From Bifidobacterium asteroides (GTDB lineage: Bacteria > Actinomycetota > Actinomycetes > Actinomycetales > Bifidobacteriaceae), in NCBI RefSeq assembly GCF_009683175.1, contig NZ_WKKW01000001.1, forward strand, positions 372,001 to 436,000: DNA of 64,000 nucleotides. Direction: 5' to 3'. Position numbers and translations under genes: made by a program. The notes under the pieces are model-generated. The model was not told the DNA's origin and made no database searches. It saw only the letters and a list, made by a program, of their open reading frames with translations. Positions within the stretch are counted from its first letter, which is position 1, and every line of letters begins with the position of its first letter. Positions 1-7,872 of this stretch are shown here, piece by piece.

Positions 1-1
1 A

Positions 2-376
2 ACCCTGGGCCATTCCATGGTCGAAGGCCGGATCTCACAGGGGGTCGTGGTCGGCGACGGTTCGGACATCGGCGGAGGAGCCTCCATCATGGGCACCCTG
101 TCCGGCGGAGGCCGCCATCGGGTCTCCATCGGTCAGCACTCCCTGCTGGGGGCCAACGCCGGCATCGGTATCTCACTGGGCGACGACTGCGTGGTCGAAG
201 CCGGGCTCTACGTCACCGCCGGCACCAAGATCGGCCTGGGCGATCAGGTGGTCAAGGGGGCGGAGCTCAGCGGACGGGATCATCTGCTCTTCATCCGCGA
301 CTCCCGCACTGGCCAGGTCAAAGCCCTGCCCCGCAAGAAGGGCATCGAGCTGAACGAGCGGCTGCACGCCAACTGA
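2..376 (+). CDS. dapD: Tetrahydrodipicolinate N-succinyltransferase, C-terminal part (truncated by window edge)
   Basis: This is the C-terminal ~124 residues of a left-handed beta-helix acyltransferase; the 5' end lies outside the window and the frame is open to base 2. DapD transfers a succinyl group from succinyl-CoA to tetrahydrodipicolinate in the lysine/diaminopimelate branch that feeds peptidoglycan synthesis. The visible hexapeptide-like repeats ([52 protein letters not shown] in pieces) and the ending [12 protein letters not shown] are typical of the actinobacterial DapD type. It converges on gltA, and the two stop codons sit inside one shared hairpin. Family assignment is firm; only the length is unknown. 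Confidence 0.88.
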   Translation, partial: TLGHSMVEGRISQGVVVGDGSDIGGGASIMGTLSGGGRHRVSIGQHSLLGANAGIGISLGDDCVVEAGLYVTAGTKIGLGDQVVKGAELSGRDHLLFIRDSRTGQVKALPRKKGIELNERLHAN

Positions 377-397
377 GCCCGGCGGTCATGGGGCTCA
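374..397. terminator. Convergent hairpin containing both stop codons (dapD/gltA)
   Basis: TGAGCCC (374-380) is complementary to GGGCTCA (391-397), with a 10-nt loop. The first three bases are the dapD stop, and the last three are the reverse complement of the gltA stop. There is no clear U-tract, so terminator activity is likely but not certain. Confidence 0.5.
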
Positions 398-1684
398 GCG
401 CTGCTCCATGGGCAGGTAGTCGCGTGGGCCCTGACCGGTATAGACCTGCCTGGGACGCCCGATTTTCGTGTCAGGATCGTCCAGCATCTCCCGGTACTGG
501 GCGATCCATCCGGGGATGCGTCCCAATGCGAAGAGCGTGGTGAACATCTCCGGGTCGAAGCCGATGTCGCGGTAGATGAGCCCGGTGTAGAAGTCCACGT
601 TGGGATAGAGATGGCGTTCGACGAAATAGTCGTCATGCAGTGCCAGGTCCTCCAGCTCCAGAGCCACGTCGAAGAGCTCCGCATCCTCGGCATTCCTATC
701 CTGATCGGGTTCGTCCATGAGCTTGTAGAGCCACTGCTTGGCAATGGCCGCGCGCGGGTCATAGGACTTATAGACCCGGTGGCCCAGACCCGCGATTTTC
801 CGCCCCTCGCTCTTGGCCTGGTCCACATACCCCCGCACGCCCAGTCCGGAATCCCGTATGCTCTTCAACTGACGCAACACGGCCTCGTTGGCGCCGCCGT
901 GCAGGGGACCTGACAGGGTATTGATGCCGGCAGCCACTGCCGAATACAGGTTGGCCCGTGCTGATCCGGCAATCCGGACCACTGAGGTGGAGCAGTTCTG
1001 CTCATGGTCGGCATGTATGATCAGAAGCTTGTCCAGGGCCTGCACCTTGAGAGGATCGGCCTGATAGGGCTGGTAGGGCATGGCGAAGCTCATCCGCAGG
1101 AAGTCCTCCACATAGCCCCAGGTCCTGTCCGGGTAGAGCAGCGGCTGGTCACGGCGACGACGGTGGATCAGGGAGACGATGGTGCGCACCTTGGCCATGA
1201 TGATGGCACTGGCCTCATCCAGCTGGTCGGGATCATCAACATTGCAGGTGTCCGGGTGGAAGCCGGCCAGGGCATTGACCGCCGCAGCCAGCACACTCAT
1301 GGGATGAGCCTGGCGCGGGAAGGACGAGAGCAGATGGCGGAAGTCCTCCCCTACGACCGTGTAACCCAGGACATGGCTGCGGAACCGTTGGTACTGCTCG
1401 GCATCAGGCAACTCGCCGTGGGACAGCAGCCAGGCCACTTCAAGAAAATTGGATTGAGCGCACAGGTCCTCTATGGCATAGCCCCTGTAGCGCAGTATGG
1501 ACCGCTTGCCGTCAATGAAGGTGATTCCCGAAACACACTGGGCCGTGGTCTGGAAGCCCGGATCCAGCGTGACCCAGCCGTCGTTGCGCAGGGAGGAGAC
1601 CAGAATGCCATCGGGCCCTTCGGTGGCGCGAACCAGGGGAAGATCAACCTGTTCGGAATCGATGGACAACCGTGCTGTAGACAC
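395..1684 (-). CDS. gltA: Citrate synthase
   Basis: A 429-aa citrate synthase that condenses oxaloacetate and acetyl-CoA. In bifidobacteria it belongs to an incomplete TCA branch that supplies 2-oxoglutarate for glutamate. Family landmarks include a GPLHGGANEAVL active-site segment, GLGHRVYKSYDPRA and the N-terminal ITFIDGKRSILRYRGY domain. The start was chosen at the GTG at 1684 (MSTARLSIDS), because AGGAGG lies at 1691-1696 with 6-nt spacing; the tandem GTG at 1687 is too close. Longer ORF extensions upstream lack homologous sequence. The enzyme is cytoplasmic and monocistronic, convergent with dapD. Confidence 0.95.
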   Translation of the reverse strand: MSTARLSIDSEQVDLPLVRATEGPDGILVSSLRNDGWVTLDPGFQTTAQCVSGITFIDGKRSILRYRGYAIEDLCAQSNFLEVAWLLSHGELPDAEQYQRFRSHVLGYTVVGEDFRHLLSSFPRQAHPMSVLAAAVNALAGFHPDTCNVDDPDQLDEASAIIMAKVRTIVSLIHRRRRDQPLLYPDRTWGYVEDFLRMSFAMPYQPYQADPLKVQALDKLLIIHADHEQNCSTSVVRIAGSARANLYSAVAAGINTLSGPLHGGANEAVLRQLKSIRDSGLGVRGYVDQAKSEGRKIAGLGHRVYKSYDPRAAIAKQWLYKLMDEPDQDRNAEDAELFDVALELEDLALHDDYFVERHLYPNVDFYTGLIYRDIGFDPEMFTTLFALGRIPGWIAQYREMLDDPDTKIGRPRQVYTGQGPRDYLPMEQR

Positions 1685-1782
1685 CACGCACCTCCTGTTG
1701 ATCAACCAGTGAGGTGCCAGTGAGAGTCGGCGGCCAGGCCGGATCAGGCTACCGGCACCTGTACCGGCGTGGAATTGCCGAC

Positions 1783-1832
1783 ATGCTAGCAGAAACAACC
1801 ACGACTTCGATTACCGGCTTGTAACCACAAGC
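1783..1832 (-). promoter_or_regulatory. Candidate gltA promoter -10 and upstream palindrome
   Basis: On the minus strand a TAGCAT -10 element (1783-1788) lies about 95 nt before the gltA start. Its -35 region is weak. A perfect inverted repeat GCTTGT-N4-ACAAGC (1817-1832) lies upstream and could be an operator. This is pattern evidence only. Confidence 0.3.
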
Positions 1833-1959
1833 ATGAATCCGTCACCTCCACCAACGACGCGCAGGTCCAAGCCAGTGCCGTCTTCGTCCCCGCACCAGCG
1901 TGCCGGCACAGGGCAAGGAGGAAAGTGCAGGTATCAAACAGGGCCGGCATCAAAGAGGA

Positions 1960-1994
1960 ACCCAGGAGCATCCACATTGTGGACATTCCTGGGT
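1960..1994 (-). terminator. Terminator of map
   Basis: This is a fully symmetrical hairpin: ACCCAGGA, three unpaired bases, TCCAC, a 3-nt loop, GTGGA, three unpaired bases, TCCTGGGT. It lies just after the map stop codon. On the minus strand it runs into TCCTCTTTG, a weak U-tract. It separates map from the gltA leader, which otherwise shows no gene between 1685 and 2032. Confidence 0.7.
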
Positions 1995-2032
1995 CCCTTA
2001 TAGTCCTAATTCGACTTTGGACAGCCTTCGAC

Positions 2033-2809
2033 TCAGTCCCCGGTTGTCAGGATGACAGGCCCCTGCTCGGTGATGGCGATGGTGTGCTCGCTGTGGGCGC
2101 CGCGCGATCCGTCTGCAGAGCGCAGGGTCCAACCATCCTTGGGATCCTGGTAAATCTGATCGGTGGTCGCCAGGAACCAAGGTTCAATGGCGATGACCAG
2201 ACCCGGGCGCAGCTTGTAACCGTGATGAGGCGTGCCGTCGTTGGGCACATGGGGATCACCGTGCATGATTCGTCCTACCCCGTGTCCACCGAACTCCAGG
2301 TTGACGCTGTATCCGTTTTCATGGGCAACCTCACCGACTGCAGCGGAAATGTCACCCAGGCGGTTGCCAGGTTGAGCCTGTGCGATACCCGCCTTCAGGG
2401 CCTCTTCAGTGGTCCGAATCAGCCGCAGATCCTCTGGATCGGCATGCTCACCCACTACGAAGCTGATAGCCGAGTCGCCCACCCAGCCGTCCACGTTGAT
2501 GGCCAGATCCAGGGAAAGCAGGTCACCATCCTTGAGGTTGTAGTCATAAGGCACCCCGTGCAGGACGGCATCGTTGACGGACAGGCAGATGTAGTGAGCG
2601 AAGGGGCCGGTACCGAAATCAGGTGCGTAGTCCACATAGCAGGAGGTGGCTCCCTTACGGGAGTTGATCCTATCCTTGACGTAGTCGTCCAGCTCCAGCA
2701 GGTTGATCCCGGGTTTGCTCATGGCTTTGAGCTCCTTAAGGATGCTGCCGACGAACCTGCCCGCCGGCTTCATCTGTTCGATCTCCTGCTTGGTTTTGAG
2801 CTCGATCAT
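2033..2809 (-). CDS. map: Type I methionine aminopeptidase
   Basis: A 258-aa cytoplasmic metalloenzyme that removes the initiator methionine from new proteins. Metal-ligand and active-site segments are visible: NDAVLHGVPYD (His), LSLDLAINVDGWVGDSA (two Asp), GHGVGRIMHGDPHVPN (His), VIAIEPW (Glu) and SEHTIAI (Glu). Length and motif order fit the bacterial type I enzyme. The start was set at MIELKTKQEIEQ, preceded by AAAGGACGCAGAGG; 13 further upstream codons are possible but not conserved in character. It lies downstream of a HdeD-like gene on the same strand, about 100 nt apart. Confidence 0.93.
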   Translation of the reverse strand: MIELKTKQEIEQMKPAGRFVGSILKELKAMSKPGINLLELDDYVKDRINSRKGATSCYVDYAPDFGTGPFAHYICLSVNDAVLHGVPYDYNLKDGDLLSLDLAINVDGWVGDSAISFVVGEHADPEDLRLIRTTEEALKAGIAQAQPGNRLGDISAAVGEVAHENGYSVNLEFGGHGVGRIMHGDPHVPNDGTPHHGYKLRPGLVIAIEPWFLATTDQIYQDPKDGWTLRSADGSRGAHSEHTIAITEQGPVILTTGD

Positions 2810-2912
2810 CCTCTGCGTCCTTTCATAATTGGTGCCCGCGGGTGCCACCCCTCAGGATCCTGCCCAAGTACTACCTCTCAGTATTATCGGGTCAGTCGGA
2901 CGAGTCCGGCTC

Positions 2913-3626
2913 TCAGTTCCGGCCGAAGGTGAAGGCCCTGATGATGGATACGACTCCCAGCACCAGAAGGGCACACCCGCTGAAGATGACCAGGAAGATG
3001 ACGGAGCTCAGCGGGTAGATCATGACGATGATTCCGGCGATGATTGAAACGATGCCCGAGAAGATGGCCCAGCCTGAATGCGGGAGTCCCCAGGAGGCGG
3101 CCAGACTCATCACTCCCTCCATAATCCAGCTGATACCCACAATGATGGTGACCAGTAGGGTCAGCGCAGAAGCGGACAGGGCCGTGTTCCTGACGATGAC
3201 AATACCGCCGACGGCGATCAGAGCGCCAAAGAGGACGCCCAGCACACGCCAACCGCCAGGAAGCCCCTTGGTCACGATGGAGGTGGCCAGACGGACCACG
3301 CCGGAGATGATGAAGTAGATACCCAGCACCACGGTCACGGCGATCAGGGTCTTGTCCGGCCTGAGCAGAAGGGCCAGGCCCAGGATGACACCGATCACGC
3401 CCATGACGCCCATAATGATGCGGATGGCCCGCAGGGTTCTGAATCCCAGATCCTCGGCGATCATGGAGAATGGATCCATCCGTGGCGGGCGCCCTTGGTA
3501 GCCGGGGTATTGCCCATACTGGCCATAATTATTCTGGCCGTAATTGTTCTGATATTGGCCGTTATTCTGCGAAGAATCCTGGCCACCGTACTGATTGGGC
3601 TGACCGCCCTGCATGGGATCCGTCAT
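2913..3626 (-). CDS. HdeD/DUF308-like membrane protein with Gln/Asn/Tyr-rich N-terminus
   Basis: A 237-aa protein. Residues 1-50 are low-complexity, rich in Q, N, G and Y (repeated NNYGQ / QYGQ). From about residue 65 there are six hydrophobic segments with the internal symmetry of the HdeD/DUF308 family. In enterics HdeD-type proteins are linked to acid stress; the role here is unknown. A good Shine-Dalgarno (AGAGGA, 5-nt spacing) supports the start. The disordered head is presumably cytoplasmic and might mediate protein contacts; that is inference. Confidence 0.75.
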   Translation of the reverse strand: MTDPMQGGQPNQYGGQDSSQNNGQYQNNYGQNNYGQYGQYPGYQGRPPRMDPFSMIAEDLGFRTLRAIRIIMGVMGVIGVILGLALLLRPDKTLIAVTVVLGIYFIISGVVRLATSIVTKGLPGGWRVLGVLFGALIAVGGIVIVRNTALSASALTLLVTIIVGISWIMEGVMSLAASWGLPHSGWAIFSGIVSIIAGIIVMIYPLSSVIFLVIFSGCALLVLGVVSIIRAFTFGRN

Positions 3627-3800
3627 ACCGTCCTCTTTCGCTCACTCAGGGCAGCCGAGCCGCTGTCCTGTTACCGTCTTCCAAGTTTAAATCACCAAGG
3701 GGGCAATCGCTGCTTTTCCCTTCGGCGGATGGTTCGCCGGTCCGCTGATTTCCTGCAACCCAGGGCATGGCATGTCACCAAAGATGGCTAGGCTTGTGGC

Positions 3801-5894
3801 ATGGCACAATCTACTGAATCCAAGACCTCCTCCGGACTTGATCCGGCCTCCTTCTCCTCGGTCATTCGGCCGCAGGACGACCTCTTCCGCTTCGTCAACG
3901 GCCCCTGGATCGACACCTACAGTCTGCCCGAGGACCGCTCCCGGTTCGGCTCCTTCGACAAGCTTGCCGAGGATGCCGAAGCACAGATCCATGAAATCCT
4001 CGAGGACCCGGAGTCCCCAGCTGTCAAGTCAGCCCTGCTCTATCGCAGTTTCCTGGACACCGATGCCATCGAAGCCGCAGGAATGGAACCCATCCGCTCC
4101 GACCTGCAGGCCATTGATGCCGTGCCCGACAAGAAGGCACTGACCAACCTGCTGGGCCGGCTCAATCCCACTGGTGGCCCCGATCTGTTCGGCATTGCCA
4201 TCTACGGTGATCCGGGCAACGCCGGCGTCAACGTGGCGCATATGGAGCAGGCCGGACTCGGGCTTCCCGACGAGGCCTACTACCGGGAGAAGAGCTACGC
4301 ACCCGTACGCCAGGCCTACACCGACATGGTGGCCTCCCTGCTCAGGCTCTCCGGCTACGCTGACGACCAGGAGGATGCCCACAGGCAGGCGGAGTCCTTC
4401 CTTGAGGTCGAGACTCGTATAGCTTCACGCCACTGGGACAACGTGTCCACCCGTGATGAGGATCGTACCTATAACCCCACCACCCTGGCCGACCTGGAAT
4501 CAACGCTCGCCGATTTCGATCTGCACACCTGGATCGAGTCCTGGCAGAAGGCATATGCAGCCAGCCCTGTCGCCAATCTGCAACCGATCGATCTGAACAC
4601 AGCCCTGTCAAGGACCATTGTGCACGAACCCTCCTTCCTGCAGGGATTGAACGAGCTCTGGAAGACCAGCGACCTTGAGGATCTCAAGCTCTGGGCCCGA
4701 GTGCACACCCTGATCGAGTGGGCAGGCCTGCTCAGCAGCGACTTCGATCAGGCCAGGTTCGACTTCTACGGCAAGGTCCTTTCAGGCACGACCAAGATGC
4801 GTGACCGCTGGAAGCGAGCCGTTTCCCTGGTCAACGGCATTTGCGGCGAGGAGGTTGGACGCGAATATGTGCGCCGGCACTTCCCTGCCTCCAGCAAGGC
4901 CCGCATGGAGGCCCTGGTTGGGGACTTGATCGATGCCTACCGGGTCTCCATCACCTCAAGCGACTGGCTGGGCGAACAGACCAAGGTCAAGGCTCTGGCC
5001 AAGCTTGACAAATTCTCACCCAAGATCGGCTACACCGAGCACTGGCGCGACTATACGGCCCTGGCTGTGGACGAAAAGCTGGGCCTGGTCGACAACGTGC
5101 GGCGGGCCAACCTCTATGAGTCCGGCTACCAGTTCGGCAAAGCCGGTCAGGCTGTGGACAAGGAAGAGTGGCTGATGAATCCTCAGACGGTCAACGCCTA
5201 CTACGAGCCCACGCTGAACGTCATCGTCTTCCCAGCAGCCATTCTGCAACCGCCCTTCTTCGATCCAGAAGCCGACGATGCCGTCAACTACGGAGGCATC
5301 GGGTCGGTCATCGGCCACGAAATCGGCCACGGATTCGACGACCAGGGCTCCAAGTACGACGGTGACGGACGTCTGCAAGACTGGTGGACCCCGCAGGACC
5401 GTGAGAACTTCGAGCAGCGGACCAAGGCTCTCATCGAGCAGTACAACGGCTTCGTCCCCCAACAGCTTGCCGAGAAGTACGCCGACAAGCCCGAGCAGGC
5501 ACCCCATGTCAATGGAGCGCTGACCATCGGCGAGAACATCGGGGACCTGGGAGGCGTCAACATCGCCATCAAGGCCTATGCCCTCTCCTTGCAGAAGAAG
5601 GAGGGCGGCACGGTCGGGACAGACGATGCGGCTATGGACCAGGCACTGGCCTCGGCTCCGGTCATGGACGGCTACACCGGCCTGCAACGGTTCTTCCTGT
5701 CCTATGCCTCCATCTGGAGGACCAAGAACAGGGATCAGCTGGCCGAACAGTATCTGCAGATCGACCCCCACTCCCCTGCTGAATTCCGCACCAACGGCAT
5801 CGTCAGGAATGTGGATCGTTTCTATCAGGCCTTCGGGGTCACCGCCGACGACGGCATGTGGCTGGAACCCGACGCACGGGTCAAGATCTGGTAA
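3801..5894 (+). CDS. pepO: M13 family metallopeptidase (PepO/neprilysin type)
   Basis: A 697-aa zinc endopeptidase, the usual length for the M13 family. The catalytic motif HEIGHGFDD appears near residue 505, with the third zinc ligand in the family motif GENIGDLGG about 65 residues later. The substrate motif NAYYEP and the INFPAAILQPPFF-like segment (here VIVFPAAILQPPFF) precede the zinc site. There is no signal peptide or membrane segment, so it should be a cytoplasmic oligopeptidase that digests imported peptides. There is no clear Shine-Dalgarno. A TAGGCT hexamer ends 6 nt before the ATG, which would fit a leaderless transcript. Confidence 0.93.
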   Translation: MAQSTESKTSSGLDPASFSSVIRPQDDLFRFVNGPWIDTYSLPEDRSRFGSFDKLAEDAEAQIHEILEDPESPAVKSALLYRSFLDTDAIEAAGMEPIRSDLQAIDAVPDKKALTNLLGRLNPTGGPDLFGIAIYGDPGNAGVNVAHMEQAGLGLPDEAYYREKSYAPVRQAYTDMVASLLRLSGYADDQEDAHRQAESFLEVETRIASRHWDNVSTRDEDRTYNPTTLADLESTLADFDLHTWIESWQKAYAASPVANLQPIDLNTALSRTIVHEPSFLQGLNELWKTSDLEDLKLWARVHTLIEWAGLLSSDFDQARFDFYGKVLSGTTKMRDRWKRAVSLVNGICGEEVGREYVRRHFPASSKARMEALVGDLIDAYRVSITSSDWLGEQTKVKALAKLDKFSPKIGYTEHWRDYTALAVDEKLGLVDNVRRANLYESGYQFGKAGQAVDKEEWLMNPQTVNAYYEPTLNVIVFPAAILQPPFFDPEADDAVNYGGIGSVIGHEIGHGFDDQGSKYDGDGRLQDWWTPQDRENFEQRTKALIEQYNGFVPQQLAEKYADKPEQAPHVNGALTIGENIGDLGGVNIAIKAYALSLQKKEGGTVGTDDAAMDQALASAPVMDGYTGLQRFFLSYASIWRTKNRDQLAEQYLQIDPHSPAEFRTNGIVRNVDRFYQAFGVTADDGMWLEPDARVKIW

Positions 5895-5945
5895 ACCTGT
5901 TCTGATTGAAATCGTTATTTGACGGCTTCGATTAGCCCGCTGATC

Positions 5946-5985
5946 AAGGCGGGAGGTCGACGGCAATCAGTCGGCCTCCCGCCTT
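5946..5985. terminator. Bidirectional terminator between pepO and the SSB-like gene
   Basis: The stem AAGGCGGGAGG...CCTCCCGCCTT is extended by CGAC/GTCG toward the loop. It stands between two convergent genes and is followed by a short T-rich stretch on the plus strand. Confidence 0.8.
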
Positions 5986-6013
5986 CGTCTTGCTTGGCCG
6001 AAACAACCTTTGC

Positions 6014-6514
6014 TCATCCGGCATTGGGAGCCTTCACCGATGCCACCTCGGCTGCAGATGACGCAGAGGCAGTTTCGGACGGCGAAGATGACGGCGGCGT
6101 GGTCCACGGATCCGGACCGTCGGCCCCTTCATCAATAGGCGCATCACCAGATCTGATCCTGGTGAAGGTGTCCTGTCCACGTGCCAGGTCGTGACCGATG
6201 CCATCCGCCACCAAGACCAGACTGCTATGCGGCTGACCGTCACTGGTCCACTCCTCCGTTACCAAGGAGCCGGAAACCATTACCGGATCACCCTTGTGCA
6301 GACAGGCCAGGGCATTGACCGCCAGAGTCCTGAAGGCTTTGACCGTCAGCCAGGTGGTGGATTTCCGTTTCCACACCCCAGCTGCAGCATCGTAATAGGC
6401 CGGTGTAGAGCCCAATCTAAAGGAGCAGACAGGCGTGGACCCCGGCTGTCCCAAACGCGTTGGCTGGGTCCCCGTGAAGCCGAAGACGGTTGTTTTTATT
6501 TCGTTGATGGACAT
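6014..6514 (-). CDS. Single-stranded DNA-binding protein homologue
   Basis: A 166-aa protein with one OB fold (residues ~1-110: NEIKTTVFGFTGTQPT, FRLGSTPAYYD, WKRKSTTWLTVKAF, KGDPVMVSGSL). An acidic, Ser/Pro/Ala-rich tail follows. The tail does not end in the DDD(I/L)PF-type tip that the main bacterial SSB uses to dock partners, so this is probably an accessory SSB paralogue rather than the replicative one. GAGAGG with 7-nt spacing supports the start. It is divergent from xthA across a 369-nt gap. Confidence 0.8.
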   Translation of the reverse strand: MSINEIKTTVFGFTGTQPTRLGQPGSTPVCSFRLGSTPAYYDAAAGVWKRKSTTWLTVKAFRTLAVNALACLHKGDPVMVSGSLVTEEWTSDGQPHSSLVLVADGIGHDLARGQDTFTRIRSGDAPIDEGADGPDPWTTPPSSSPSETASASSAAEVASVKAPNAG

Positions 6515-6594
6515 ACCGGAACCTCTCTGTTGTTGTTATGAATCCGACGCTGTAAATCTGCCAGTTGATTCCTGATTCTGCAGCGGTGAGGCCA

Positions 6595-6675
6595 TTCGAC
6601 GGAGGATCCCCGACCGGAGCGCGGATAATCGGAGCGGGGGAAGGGACTGGCCCCAGCCAGGAACCCTCCGTCGAA
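6595..6675. ncRNA. Candidate three-way-junction structured RNA in the ssb-xthA divergent region
   Basis: TTCGACGGAGG (6595-6605) and CCTCCGTCGAA (6665-6675) pair perfectly over 11 bp. They enclose a second helix (TCCCC 6607-6611 with GGGGA 6637-6641) and a third hairpin, CTGGC-CCCA-GCCAG (6647-6660). The fold is similar on either strand, so strand is undecided. I do not recognise an Rfam family. The rest of 6515-6883 shows no gene; the antisense ORF there is a shadow of xthA. Confidence 0.4.
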
Positions 6676-6834
6676 CGGTGAATCCATCCTGCCTCCGCCC
6701 ACGTCTCCGCACCTGATTTGCAGACCATTGTGGTCGAACAGGCTCGGCTTGTTTCGCGAGGTGGACAACCCTGCCCATGGCTGGTTTGGCAATGTCCCTT
6801 TCAGCACCCAGGACAATCGAGCATTGGCCTGGGC

Positions 6835-6840
6835 TAAACT
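6835..6840 (+). promoter_or_regulatory. Possible -10 element for xthA
   Basis: TAAACT lies 43 nt before the xthA ATG. There is no convincing -35. Confidence 0.25.
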
Positions 6841-6883
6841 GTGAGAGCAGATACATCGGCACGGTTTGGAAGGACCCGCAGTC

Positions 6884-7738
6884 ATGGTTCACACGCTGGT
6901 CAGTTGGAATATCGATTCGCTCAACGCCGCCCTGCTGGGCAAAAGCAGCCGCAGCGCCCTCTCCTTGAAGGTGGTGGAGTCCATACGGGATTTGGACCCC
7001 GATGTCGTAGCCATCCAGGAGACCAAACTCAACGGTGACCAGAAGAAATCCGCGGGCATCCTTAAGGCGCTCATGCGCTACTTCCCCGATTATCAGGAGG
7101 TGGACCGCCGCTCCGAGGCCCCGGCCCGCACAGGCTATGCAGGCACGCTCATGCTCTACCGCAAGAGCCTGCCGGAACCTACAGTGACCCGTCCCCGCAT
7201 CGGCGCTCCGGACACCATGGACGACGAGGGCCGCATGCTCACTCTGGAGTTCCCGGACTGCTTCGTCACCACGGTCTACACCCCCAATTCCGGATCGGGA
7301 CTGGTCCGGCTCAAGCCGCGCGGCGTCTGGGACGATTGCTACCGTCAGTACCTGCAGGAACTGGATGCCCGCAAGCCGGTCCTGGCCTGTGGCGACTTCA
7401 ACGTGGCCCATGAGGAGATCGACATCGCCAACCCGGCATCCAACCACCATTCCGCCGGCTTCACTGATCAGGAGCGCGAGAAGTTCGGCCTTCTGCTGGA
7501 TGCAGGCTTCACCGACACCTTCCGAAAGATCCATGGCGATGCCGCCGGCTTCTACGATGACCACCGCAGCATCTACACTTGGTTCGCCCAGCGGGCTCCA
7601 AAAAGCAAGATCAACAACTCCGGTTGGCGCATCGACTACTGGCTGACCTCCAACAGAATCGCTGACCAGGTCAGCACCAGCGAACCCGTGGACACAGGCG
7701 AGCGCCAGGACCACCTGCCCATCCTGCTGCGCATCTGA
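6884..7738 (+). CDS. xthA: Exodeoxyribonuclease III (AP endonuclease)
   Basis: A 284-aa endonuclease/exonuclease/phosphatase-fold enzyme that cuts DNA 5' to abasic sites in base-excision repair. Motifs include LVSWNIDSL, DVVAIQETKL (catalytic Glu), TVYTPNSG, ACGDFNVAHEEID (Asn/Asp pair) and the C-terminal GWRIDYWL...DHLPILL (catalytic Asp/His). The start was chosen at MVHTLVSWNI because GGAAGGA lies 9 nt upstream and the fold begins here; the TTG-initiated extension adds only six residues. It converges on proS across a strong bidirectional terminator. Confidence 0.93.
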   Translation: MVHTLVSWNIDSLNAALLGKSSRSALSLKVVESIRDLDPDVVAIQETKLNGDQKKSAGILKALMRYFPDYQEVDRRSEAPARTGYAGTLMLYRKSLPEPTVTRPRIGAPDTMDDEGRMLTLEFPDCFVTTVYTPNSGSGLVRLKPRGVWDDCYRQYLQELDARKPVLACGDFNVAHEEIDIANPASNHHSAGFTDQEREKFGLLLDAGFTDTFRKIHGDAAGFYDDHRSIYTWFAQRAPKSKINNSGWRIDYWLTSNRIADQVSTSEPVDTGERQDHLPILLRI

Positions 7739-7776
7739 CCGGATAGGTTCCCGAACCAAAACCGATGCAACCAAAA

Positions 7777-7824
7777 GGGTGGGGCCTTGGTCGCATAGAT
7801 CATGACGCGGCCAAGGCCCCACCC
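7777..7824. terminator. Bidirectional terminator between xthA and proS
   Basis: A 14-bp perfect stem, GGGTGGGGCCTTGG...CCAAGGCCCCACCC. It has CCAAAA on the left (U-tract for the minus strand) and a T-rich sequence on the right. Confidence 0.9.
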
Positions 7825-7872
7825 CTCTATATTTATATTGGTTGCGGCAGGCAACTATAAGTGCGGCATATC

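Noticed and set aside
6536-7822. 428-codon open frame on the minus strand
   Set aside because: It is antisense to xthA and extends into the intergenic gap; no recognisable protein and composition typical of a shadow frame.
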